38,976 nt of DNA from Fidelibacterota bacterium (GTDB lineage: Bacteria > Fidelibacterota > Fidelibacteria > Fidelibacterales > Fidelibacteraceae): contig JAUVLI010000002.1 of the NCBI GenBank assembly GCA_030600775.1, positions 1-38,976 of the forward strand. The letters are read 5' to 3'. A program made the position numbers and the translations under genes. A model generated the notes under the pieces. It was not told the DNA's origin. It did not search any database and saw only the letters and a list, made by a program, of their open reading frames with translations. Within the stretch, counting starts at the first letter, position 1, and the number at the start of each line of letters is the position of its first letter. This document shows positions 1 through 7,858 of the stretch, piece after piece.

Positions 1-133
1 ATAAGTTTAATATTTGTGAATAAGTAATCTAATTGTAAGGATGAAACGAATATTTATTTAGCAACGAATTATACAAATTATTCGAATATTTTTCAAATTT
101 ATTTTTTGTCTTAATACATTTTTTATTTATATT

Positions 134-158
134 GGCTAAATCTCATTTTGAGATGCTG
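134..158 (+). repeat. 25-bp repeat, left copy of an inverted pair
   Basis: The sequence begins GGCTAAATCT and ends GAGATGCTG. It contains its own small palindrome (TCTCA-TTT-TGAGA, 141-153). The same 25 bases occur on the opposite strand at 4857-4881 with one mismatch, so the two copies face each other across the whole decayed surface-gene island. They could be ends of a mobile or recombining segment, or two members of a dispersed intergenic repeat family. No transposase accompanies them. Confidence 0.7.
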
Positions 159-184
159 AAAAAAAATGTATATTAGGATTATGA

Positions 185-376
185 AATGAATACTCTAATC
201 ATGTTGATATTAAATTAAAAGAGAGAAAAGAATTAGTTCCTGATATTATAAGCAGAACAGAAAAAGTTGTTTTAGATGGTTTTTGCAATCCATTAAAGCT
301 TTAAACATTTCCATTGAAAGGCAAAGCAGTTAAGCCTTTGCATAACCCATTCTTATTAGAGATGAATATTGAATAA
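185..376 (+). pseudogene. Degenerate coding relic
   Basis: A run of about 63 codons has one in-frame stop at 302-304 and ends at TAA 374-376. The part before the stop ends in residues KVVLDGFCNPLKL; the part after reads TFPLKGKAVKPLHNPF. There is no good start codon or ribosome binding site. I do not recognise the family. The rest of 1-717 is extremely AT-rich and shows only short open stretches (for example 541-660), so the whole flank looks like eroded coding DNA. Confidence 0.25.
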
Positions 377-717
377 ATACAATTAAATAAGGTAATAATG
401 TCGGTAGTTTGGAATATGTTTTTCTATTAAGGTTTTAACAAACAAATAGGGTTGAAACATATTAAAAATTCATATCAATTAATGACTTTTCACAAGTCTA
501 TTAGGTTAATTAAAAGGCCTTTAATACTTTATCGTCGTCGTTGGAAAGAAAAAAGGCAACAAAACAGGATTTAAAAGAATTGGGAATGCGTATGATAATA
601 ATGGTGGTATGATGATAATTTCAATTACGATTGTTGCAGTTCTTGTTAAATTGCTATAAATACAAGTTTGATAATATTTATTGAAAAAATAAAAATCAAA
701 TAAAAAAAAGGAAAAAC

Positions 718-746
718 TTGACTATTTATCATTGATATATTATACT
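718..746 (+). promoter_or_regulatory. Sigma-70-type promoter
   Basis: TTGACT at 718-723, a 17-bp spacer, and TATACT at 741-746 together form a near-consensus -35/-10 pair. The predicted start of transcription is near 752, just ahead of the short reading frame at 770 and the lamin-tail fragment at 819. This is the best-matching promoter in the window, although AT-rich DNA produces chance matches. Confidence 0.5.
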
Positions 747-769
747 ATATTAATTGAAGGATGGTTTTT

Positions 770-826
770 ATGAGAAATATACATATAGTCAATAACATTA
801 CTAAGGAAGTATTAGATTATGTATAA
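770..826 (+). other. Short upstream reading frame (18 codons)
   Basis: An ATG at 770 lies just after an AAGGA-type ribosome binding site. It encodes MRNIHIVNNITKEVLDYV and stops at 824-826, overlapping the ATG (819) of the lamin-tail fragment in another frame. It could be a leader that couples translation to the next gene, or the surviving start of a lost gene. Nothing in the peptide points to a function. Confidence 0.25.
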
Positions 827-1088
827 ATGTATAAAAGAAAAAGGCAAAACCTTTTTAATATTGCTTTTTGGTACCATTATTATGCCAATAATACTATATT
901 CTCAAAATGCAGTAAATGGTTTAATTATCAACGAAGTATATCTTGAAGAGACAAAACCTGAAAATAATTGGATTGAAATATATAATCCTTCTGATAAAGA
1001 AATGACGCTTGAACAATTCCGTCTTTCTCATATCAGGACAATTAATGTATTGCCACCTGATATTAGGAAAGAAGAAGGTTTTATTTAA
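819..1088 (+). pseudogene. Truncated lamin-tail-domain (LTD) secreted protein
   Basis: This is an 89-codon fragment. It has an N-terminal hydrophobic signal-like segment (residues 10-28, ending near YSQNA) followed by the start of a lamin-tail domain: GLIINEVYLEE, then NNWIEIYNPSDKEM and LEQFRLSHIRTINVLP. In secreted FCB-group proteins this domain is usually one module of a much larger surface protein, often followed by a sorting domain. Here the frame stops after about 60 domain residues, and nothing resembling the rest follows before 1195. I read it as a gene remnant. It sits directly downstream of a good promoter and may still be transcribed. Confidence 0.6.
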
Positions 1089-1194
1089 CGATAAGAAAAC
1101 ATAGTAATTTTAAAGGTCAAAAAAGGCGAAAAATGAGTAAAATCGGAAAATTGAGACTATGTAACTTCCAGAGTATCAGTGGGTTACGAGTTTT

Positions 1195-1968
1195 GTGAAA
1201 CCCTCAACAGAAAAATTAAAAGGAGGGATTGTAATAATAAACTACAAGAAAAAATTGTATTTTAAGATTTTCTATATATTGTCATTATTCCTTTTGTTAT
1301 TAAGCTCAGATTTGGTTTTAGCAAAAAACAAGCATTTTGGTATTCAATTGGGTGCAAATTATTTTCGAAAAGAAGAAAGAATTGGGTATAAGATTTATAA
1401 AAATAATCAGAATACAGAAGGAAAATTCGTTTTCGATAATGATGGTTTTTCTTATCAATTAGGCATTGTGTGTTTCTTTAATGAACGTTTAAGTATATTG
1501 GCTCAATATCGTACACCAAGAAAGTGTTCATACCATTATCCAGCGACATGGACACCTTTTGTATATGGTCTAAATACATACTGGACCAAAACCGAAGCAT
1601 CATCATGGATTGCTGCCTGTCGTTTTCATTTCAAAAAGTTACTTTTTGTTAAACCTTATGCTGGTTTTGGGATAGACTATTATAAAGTCAAAGCATATAA
1701 CCGTGCCGGGCATATTCATCCAGAAACTGGTGAAATTTTATATATTTTTCCCGAAAACAGCTATGATTATCTCGGCTATAAAAATATTTTTGGATTTTTA
1801 CTACCGGTTGGGATTACAGTATCACTATCGGAAAGAGCTGTGCTTGATTTTAGTGGAAACTATACATTTGTTAAATTAAACAACTGGGGAGAGGAATATG
1901 ATAGAGCTGACAATCAAAATATGAGTGGCTTTTATGTAAATCTTAACTTAATGTTTTTAATATGGTAA
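1195..1968 (+). CDS. Outer-membrane beta-barrel-like protein
   Basis: 257 codons from a GTG start. A hydrophobic signal segment at residues 22-43 ends near VLAKN. The rest alternates polar and aromatic residues in short stretches (FGIQLGANYF, RLSILAQYRTP, VKPYAGFGIDYY, LDFSGNYTFVKL) and ends in FYVNLNLMFLIW, typical of a small 8-strand outer-membrane barrel. The start is doubtful: a strong AGGAGG motif lies inside the frame at 1221-1226, with only ATT or ATA codons at the right distance after it. The original start may have been lost by an ATG-to-ATA change, or translation may begin at a rare codon. The next gene, with its own GGAGGT, follows at once. Specific function unknown. Confidence 0.6.
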   Translation: MKPSTEKLKGGIVIINYKKKLYFKIFYILSLFLLLLSSDLVLAKNKHFGIQLGANYFRKEERIGYKIYKNNQNTEGKFVFDNDGFSYQLGIVCFFNERLSILAQYRTPRKCSYHYPATWTPFVYGLNTYWTKTEASSWIAACRFHFKKLLFVKPYAGFGIDYYKVKAYNRAGHIHPETGEILYIFPENSYDYLGYKNIFGFLLPVGITVSLSERAVLDFSGNYTFVKLNNWGEEYDRADNQNMSGFYVNLNLMFLIW

Positions 1969-1989
1969 ATAATAATGGAGGTACTAGAA

Positions 1990-2416
1990 ATGTTAAAAAA
2001 TATTTTAATGGGATTCGTGTTATGTTTCACAACTGTGCTTTTTGCACAAGAAATTGCTGTTATTTCAAGAAACAACATACCCGCTGAAAAGGATATTGTA
2101 GATTTATTAATGGAAAAAAATCAACAACTTCTTTTGAATAAAGAGGGAAATATATTAGAGATAACAGACGGGAAAATAACAATTGGTAAAAAAAATCAAT
2201 TGAAGGAATTTTATAAACGCAAAATAAAGGGTGCCTTACCCCAAAATTTTGACATAAATCGCTATAAATACCTGACTAAGGGAAATGGTATTTATTATGT
2301 TGGAAGATGTGGTGTTAATCTATGCAGACCATCCTTGTCATTTCATAAAAAACGATGGGAGCGTTTGGTATTTTTGGCAATCTGAAAAGATACTCGGACA
2401 AGTGCTATTTGATTAG
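1990..2416 (+). pseudogene. Secreted protein with RCC1-like C-terminus, frameshifted
   Basis: The start is ATG 1990, set by GGAGGT at 1977-1982. The first frame encodes a signal peptide (MLKNILMGFVLCFTTVLFAQ) and about 80 residues I do not recognise, then becomes meaningless and stops at 2385. In the +1 frame, codons from 2300 read LEDVVLIYADHPCHF, then IKNDGSVWYFW, and stop at TAG 2414-2416. That is an RCC1-type repeat and resembles the last repeat of the next gene (LEDVQLIKAGGG ... KTDGTYWIF). The shift must lie between a TGA in the +1 frame (2273-2275) and about 2299. There is no long homopolymer there, so this break is less easily blamed on sequencing than the one at 2737. Confidence 0.6.
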
Positions 2417-2561
2417 TTCGAAAGTCTTGTTGATTTCTAACCATAACTCAGTTGTTCATATTTGACAAACTTTGTTATCAAAAACGTAACTCATTAAAGG
2501 TAGTGTCAAAAGTTTTATGAAAAAAAGTGTTAGAAAAGAAAAAAGTACGGGAGTATTATAA

Positions 2562-3628
2562 GTGAGAATTTCTATGAAAAAATATGCTTTTAATATTCTG
2601 TTGTTTTTTCTTTTTTTAATAATTTCATGTACATCACCAACGGAGCCGGAACAAAACACTGAAGATGATTTTTTAGGACAGTTAGAAGCCGATATCGATC
2701 ACGTAGTATTAAAACCTGATGGATATGTTTGGGCTTGGGGGGGGGGAATTCCACAGGACAATTAGGAAACGGAACGATGAACCCAAGTGCGGTACCTGTT
2801 CAGGTAAAAAATTTAAAGAATGTTATAGCGATTGATCTCTTAGAAGGGGCAGGTGTGGCCGCTGATAAACGAAGAGATATTTGGTTCTGGGGAGATAGAT
2901 TAATATGGGCTGAAGGGCCTTATGATACCATCGTTACTAAACCCAAAAAGATATCACACTTATATGGCGTAATATCCTTGGAATTACACGGTATTTATAT
3001 TAATCTGCTTAGAAAAGACGGTACGGTTTGGCGATTAACATGGGATCACATGTCGCCAACAAAATACCTTAAACCTGAAAAAATTCCCGGAATGGAAGAG
3101 ATATGCCAGATATCCGGTGATCTTGCACTAAAATTTAACGGTACATTGTGTGCGTTTCCGGATCGGTTGGTTTTTCAGCCTGAAGAAGTTGGATTAATTG
3201 ATACATTGAGAAACATAGTTCAGTTAGGAAATATGTCGAGAAGTTATACTATTATACTTAAAGAGGACAACACTGTTTGGGCTTGGGGAAGAAACAGATG
3301 CGGAACGCTCGGTAATGTATCATATGAAGACAGTTCTATTCCAATCAGAATAAATAATCTTGATAATATTGTAGCAATTTCGGTAAATGGCGCAATGTGT
3401 CTAGCTTTAAGAAGCGACGGCACAGCCTGGTTTTGGGGTTTGGCATATTTGAATTTTGATCAAAACATCAAAATTTATCAGAATGTCCCTGTAAAAGTTG
3501 AGGGGCTGGAAGATGTGCAGCTCATTAAAGCAGGAGGAGGAAACAGAAATATTGTGATGAAAACGGATGGCACTTATTGGATTTTTGATTCAATAAATAG
3601 AATCCCTGAAAAAGTACCATTTAATTAG
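2562..3628 (+). pseudogene. RCC1-repeat lipoprotein, out of frame at a poly-G tract
   Basis: The first part (GTG 2562, RBS GGGAG; stop 2763-2765) encodes an SPII signal with lipobox IISC, a linker TSPTEPE, and the start of an RCC1 repeat, VVLKPDGYVWAWG. The second part (to 3628) continues in another frame as NSTGQLGNGT and about five more repeat units, e.g. IILKEDNTVWAWGRN and LALRSDGTAWFWG. The two frames meet at ten consecutive G (2737-2746). Eight or eleven G would join them; eight gives WAWGGNSTGQLGNG, a perfect RCC1 unit. The full product would be a roughly 355-residue beta-propeller-like surface lipoprotein. It is either switched off by slipped-strand mutation, permanently broken, or mis-sequenced. 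Confidence 0.75.
2737..2746 (+). repeat. Run of ten G inside the RCC1 lipoprotein gene
   Basis: This is a 10-base G homopolymer in otherwise very AT-rich DNA, lying in the conserved WG codons of an RCC1 repeat. Its length decides whether the two halves of the gene are in frame: 8 or 11 would be ON, the present 10 is OFF. Long runs of A and T are common in this window, but I found no other long G or C run. Confidence 0.9.
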
Positions 3629-3813
3629 TTTTAAATGCATAAAAGCTAATGAATGTTGATTATTTTGCGTTAAAATAAAAACAAATAATGAAAAAATTGG
3701 AGGAACTATGATCATCTTGAAACCGCCCTGAACATCAATATAAGAGAACCTTATTTTAAATGTAAATATTTAAAGAAAAATTCAAACAAAAATGAATATT
3801 TGAAAGGGGAAAA

Positions 3814-3918
3814 ATGAAAAAGTTTAAATCAATCAATTTAAAGGAGCGTAATCATGAAAGTAATAAAGTTGTATCTATTTTGTATTCTATTAGGATTTAT
3901 TGGTTTATCAGCCTGTAA
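3814..3918 (+). other. Short reading frame overlapping the next gene
   Basis: ATG 3814 follows a strong GAAAGGGGA ribosome binding site. It encodes 34 residues starting MKKFKSINLKERN and ends inside the lipoprotein gene that begins at 3854, in a different frame. Another RBS-ATG pair (GGAGG, ATG 3708) gives only seven codons. Apart from these, 3629-3853 shows nothing I can name. These may be leaders or leftover starts of deleted genes. Confidence 0.2.
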
Positions 3919-4459
3919 ATCTCCAACAGAAATGAATGGTTCATCTTCAAAAAAATTACCAGATAGCTATTACCCTTTACAAGTTGGGAATGAATGGCAT
4001 TACTATGAATTAGAATCAGATTCTTTTACAATTTCAGTTGTTTCAAAAAAGAATATTGACGGTAAAACTTATTTCGTAAAATCATTATCAGAATCTGAAT
4101 CTTCTGAGTCTAATGAGAGTTTAGTGAGAGAAGAAAATGGCATTGTTTACAAAAGAATTGAGGGTAAGGAATATCTCTATTTAGACTTTAACAGAAATAT
4201 AGGAGAAAAATGGCAACAGTTACCGTACGAACTATTTAGCTATATTATCTCTAAAACTGATACTGTTTATACTAACATTGGTATGTTAGTTGATTGTATC
4301 AGAATTGTTAGTGAAAGTGAATTAGATAAATCTGAAACATTATATGCACCAGGTATTGGATTAGTATCTTCAAGTCTTGATTTTAAGAAAGGTTATGTTA
4401 TTGGTGGTAGCTATGGACTTATTTGGGCTGTAATAAATGGCATCACAATAAAACATTAA
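3854..4459 (+). CDS. Lipoprotein of unknown function
   Basis: 201 residues. An SPII signal ends in the lipobox LSAC (Cys about residue 21), followed by the linker KSPTEMNGSSS. The mature part begins YYPLQVGNEWHYYE, a motif common at the start of small secreted proteins in FCB-group genomes, and continues as a strand-rich domain. The start ATG follows AAGGAG. The reading frame is intact, unlike the RCC1 genes before it and the propeptide fragment after it. A location in the inner leaflet of the outer membrane is expected from the lipobox; the role is unknown. Confidence 0.75.
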   Translation: MKVIKLYLFCILLGFIGLSACKSPTEMNGSSSKKLPDSYYPLQVGNEWHYYELESDSFTISVVSKKNIDGKTYFVKSLSESESSESNESLVREENGIVYKRIEGKEYLYLDFNRNIGEKWQQLPYELFSYIISKTDTVYTNIGMLVDCIRIVSESELDKSETLYAPGIGLVSSSLDFKKGYVIGGSYGLIWAVINGITIKH

Positions 4460-4517
4460 AAAAGGCAAGAAAATATCGAATAGTTCATTCAAACTTAAAC
4501 AAAGAAAGGAAATTATT

Positions 4518-4787
4518 ATGAAAAAACATTTTTATACTAACTATCAATCTGTTATTATCATCGGTTTGATGATATTTTGTGTGAGTATCTCTGTAGAAAA
4601 AGGTTTTGGACAAACTTTTCCAGATTATGCCCCTGGCAGTCTTATTGTTAAATTTTCTGCTAAGGCCACTGCTCGAAAAGATTTCCGCATCCGTGAAGTA
4701 AAAGGCAAAGTTGCTACTGGTTTAGCAAATATTGATTCATTAAATGCTCATTTTAAGGCTAAATCGTTTTGGCAAAAAAGCCGTTAA
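4518..4787 (+). pseudogene. Truncated secreted-protease-type propeptide
   Basis: 89 codons from ATG 4518 (RBS GAAAGGA). A signal segment (residues 10-31, ending GFGQ) is followed by FPDYAPGSLIVKFSAKA and ATGLANIDSLNAHFKA. This resembles the N-terminal propeptide of subtilisin-type (S8) secreted proteases of FCB bacteria, where YxPGELIVKF and a 'GxxSIDxLN' segment precede the catalytic domain. Here the frame stops before any catalytic residue, and the next 185 bases hold only a repeat before uvrA. It is most likely the stump of a gene deleted at the island edge. The family assignment rests on this short match only. Confidence 0.5.
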
Positions 4788-4837
4788 CTGTAATTGGATA
4801 TTTAATACACAATAAATCTAAATATTTTTATACTTAT

Positions 4838-4883
4838 AGGGGCTAGATCTCATTTACAGCATCTCAAAATAAGATTTAGCCCT
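4838..4883. repeat. Hairpin-forming right copy of the island repeat
   Basis: GGGCTAGATCT pairs with AGATTTAGCCC (10 of 11) around a 21-base middle. The right-hand part, 4857-4881 read on the minus strand, is the 25-bp sequence found at 134-158. No T-run follows on either strand, so it is not a standard terminator. It separates the truncated propeptide gene from uvrA. Confidence 0.65.
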
Positions 4884-4972
4884 TACATTAATCACAAATA
4901 ATCTTTTCATATTTTAAATATTTTTCTTATCTTTGTAAGTTTACATGGTTTGAAAATACTTAAAATTAAGGA

Positions 4973-7801
4973 ATGGATTTGAATAAAATTACGATTACCG
5001 GAGCAAGAGAACATAATTTAAAAAATATAAATGTAACTATTCCACGAGATAAATTAGTAATAATTACAGGGTTATCGGGAAGTGGAAAATCTTCACTTGC
5101 TTTTGACACTCTATATGCCGAAGGACAGAGGCGATATGTGGAATCATTATCTTCTTATGCAAGGCAGTTTCTCGGATTAATGGAAAAGCCGGATGTTGAT
5201 AATATTGACGGACTTTCGCCTGCGATTTCAATTGAACAAAAAACGACTCATCGTAATCCCAGATCGACAGTGGGAACTGTTACGGAAATTCACGATTATT
5301 TGCGTTTGTTATATGCGAGAATTGGGGTCCCACATTGTTATATTTGTGGAAAAAAAGTTGAAAAAATGACAGTCCAGCAGATTACCGATGCAATTATGAA
5401 ACTACCACAATCTGCGAAAATTCAAATATTTGCACCTTTGGTTTATGAGAGAAAGGGTGAATATAAAGAATTATTTCGTGAGATGAAAAGAGATGGTTTT
5501 TTAAGAGTGAGAATTGATAAAAAAATAGTTCCTTTAAGTGTTGGAATAAAACTTGAAAAAAATATTAAACATTCAATTGAATTAGTTGTTGATCGTTTAG
5601 TAATAAATAAAAATATAAAAAGTCGTTTAACTGAAAGTATTGAGCTTGCTTTAAAAATGGGAAATGGAAATATTGTCGTTGATGAAATTGGAAAAAAAGA
5701 ACATAAATTCAGTGAAAATTATGCTTGCCCGGATCATGAAAATGTTACTTTTGAAGAATTATCACCGCGGATGTTTTCATTTAATAATCCAGTCGGTGCT
5801 TGCCCTGCTTGCACTGGATTGGGTTCACAACGGGAAGTAAGTCCAGATTTGGTCGTGCCAGATAAGAGGAAAAGTCTATTGCAGGGAGCGATACAACCAT
5901 GGGGAGAACAGCCACGAGGGAATTATTATGGAAGTATGTTACGAGCATTATCTGTTGAATATAATTTTAAATTTACTACACCTTGGTATAAATTAAGTAA
6001 AAAAGTGCAGGATATTTTACTTTACGGAACAGGCGGAGAAAAGATTTCTGTAAAATATAAAACAAATCGTTGGTCAGGAGAATACAAAGATGGATTCGAA
6101 GGTGTAATAAATAATTTAAAGCGAAGATATCATCAAACAAATAGTTCTTATATTAGAGATTGGATTGAAAAATATATGAGTATTTTAGAATGTCGTATTT
6201 GTAAAGGTGGTAGATTAAAACACAGTTCGCTTTCTGTGTTTGTTGGTGGAAAAAATATTAATGAGATATCAAAATTTTCCATAAAAAAAACGCTAAAATT
6301 CTTTGAAAATATAAAATTAAATGAGACAGAATATAAAATAGCTGAACAAATATTGGAAGAAATTAAAAAAAGATTGGTATTCCTGACAAATGTTGGTTTG
6401 GGATATTTGACATTATCAAGATTAGCTGGGACTCTATCAGGTGGCGAAGCACAGCGGATCAGATTAGCTACTCAAATTGGCTCGCAATTAATGGGAGTTC
6501 TGTATATTCTCGATGAACCAAGTATTGGACTTCATCAACATGATAATAAAAAATTGCTTCAGACATTAAAACATTTACGTGATTTGGGGAATACAATAAT
6601 TGTAATTGAACATGATGCCGAAACGATGGAATCGGCAGATCACATTATTGATATTGGACCCGGCGCTGGAGTACGGGGTGGAAAAATAGTTTGTCAAGGT
6701 TCGATTGATAAAATAAAAAATTGTAAAGAATCAATTACCGGCGATTATTTAAGTGGAAGAAAAGTCATTGAAATTCCTGAAAAGAGAATGCGCGGGAATG
6801 GTAAAAAAATGATGTTACATAAAGCTGAAGGAAATAATTTAAAATCAATTGATGTTGAATTCCCACTTGGTAAAATGATATGCATAACAGGATTAAGTGG
6901 ATCCGGTAAAAGTACACTAATAAATGAAACACTTGTTCCGGCTTTAAGTCGTCAGTTAATGTATTCTAAAAAAAGCTCTCTTGCTTACGAATCGTTATCC
7001 GGAGTGAGATATTTGGATAAGATAATTAATATTGATCAATCCCCAATTGGAAGAACTCCGCGTTCAAATTCTGTTACTTATACGGGAATATTTGCAAATA
7101 TTCGTAAATTATTTTCAGAAACGCAAGAAGCTAAATTACATGGATATTCACAGGGAAGATTTAGTTTTAATGTTAAAGGTGGAAGATGTGAAACTTGCAA
7201 AGGTGATGGAATAAAGAAAATTGAAATGTACTTTTTACCTGAAGTTCATGTGCAATGTGAGGTCTGCAAAGGGAAAAGATATAATAGAGAGACATTAGCT
7301 GTAAAATATCGTGGGAAAAATATTGCAGATATTCTTGATATGAGTGTTGAAGAAGCGTTAAAATTTTTCAAAAATCATCCGGCAATCAGCAGACGATTAA
7401 GAACATTGTATGAAGTTGGTCTTGGCTATATTAAACTCGGTCAATCGGCAACAACCCTTTCCGGAGGTGAAGCTCAACGAATTAAATTAGCGAAGGAATT
7501 GAGCAAAGTTAGTACGGGAAACACATTATATGTATTAGATGAACCAACGACAGGTTTGCATTTTGCTGATATAAAATTGTTGTTATCAATTTTGAAAAAA
7601 TTGGTAAAAAAAGGAAATACAGTAATCGTAATTGAACACAATTTAGATGTAATAAAATCTGTTGATCATATTATTGATCTTGGGCCGGAAGGTGGTGATA
7701 TGGGTGGAGAAATCGTTGCAACAGGAACACCCGAAGAAGTGGCTAAAAATACTGAATCTTATACAGGGAAATATTTGAAGAAAATATTAAGTGAGAAGTA
7801 A
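4973..7801 (+). CDS. uvrA: UvrABC excinuclease subunit A
   Basis: 942 residues, full length for UvrA, the damage-recognising ATPase of nucleotide excision repair. Walker A GLSGSGKSS lies near residue 33, and insertion-domain cysteine pairs (CYICGKK; ACPACTGLG) follow. The first ABC signature LSGGEAQRIRLA is near 488 with Walker B YILDEPSIGLH. The second half has GLSGSGKSTLINET near 640, the C-terminal zinc finger (CETCKGDG ... CEVCKGKR, about 738-767), the second signature TLSGGEAQRIKLA, and VLDEPTTGLH. The start is ATG 4973 after AAGGA. uvrB and uvrC are not in the window. It marks the return to core genome after the decayed island. Confidence 0.97.
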   Translation: MDLNKITITGAREHNLKNINVTIPRDKLVIITGLSGSGKSSLAFDTLYAEGQRRYVESLSSYARQFLGLMEKPDVDNIDGLSPAISIEQKTTHRNPRSTVGTVTEIHDYLRLLYARIGVPHCYICGKKVEKMTVQQITDAIMKLPQSAKIQIFAPLVYERKGEYKELFREMKRDGFLRVRIDKKIVPLSVGIKLEKNIKHSIELVVDRLVINKNIKSRLTESIELALKMGNGNIVVDEIGKKEHKFSENYACPDHENVTFEELSPRMFSFNNPVGACPACTGLGSQREVSPDLVVPDKRKSLLQGAIQPWGEQPRGNYYGSMLRALSVEYNFKFTTPWYKLSKKVQDILLYGTGGEKISVKYKTNRWSGEYKDGFEGVINNLKRRYHQTNSSYIRDWIEKYMSILECRICKGGRLKHSSLSVFVGGKNINEISKFSIKKTLKFFENIKLNETEYKIAEQILEEIKKRLVFLTNVGLGYLTLSRLAGTLSGGEAQRIRLATQIGSQLMGVLYILDEPSIGLHQHDNKKLLQTLKHLRDLGNTIIVIEHDAETMESADHIIDIGPGAGVRGGKIVCQGSIDKIKNCKESITGDYLSGRKVIEIPEKRMRGNGKKMMLHKAEGNNLKSIDVEFPLGKMICITGLSGSGKSTLINETLVPALSRQLMYSKKSSLAYESLSGVRYLDKIINIDQSPIGRTPRSNSVTYTGIFANIRKLFSETQEAKLHGYSQGRFSFNVKGGRCETCKGDGIKKIEMYFLPEVHVQCEVCKGKRYNRETLAVKYRGKNIADILDMSVEEALKFFKNHPAISRRLRTLYEVGLGYIKLGQSATTLSGGEAQRIKLAKELSKVSTGNTLYVLDEPTTGLHFADIKLLLSILKKLVKKGNTVIVIEHNLDVIKSVDHIIDLGPEGGDMGGEIVATGTPEEVAKNTESYTGKYLKKILSEK

Positions 7802-7858
7802 AAATTTAACTTTGTGTTCCTTGTGGTAAAATTTTTTTTAAAAAAAAGAGGAAACATC

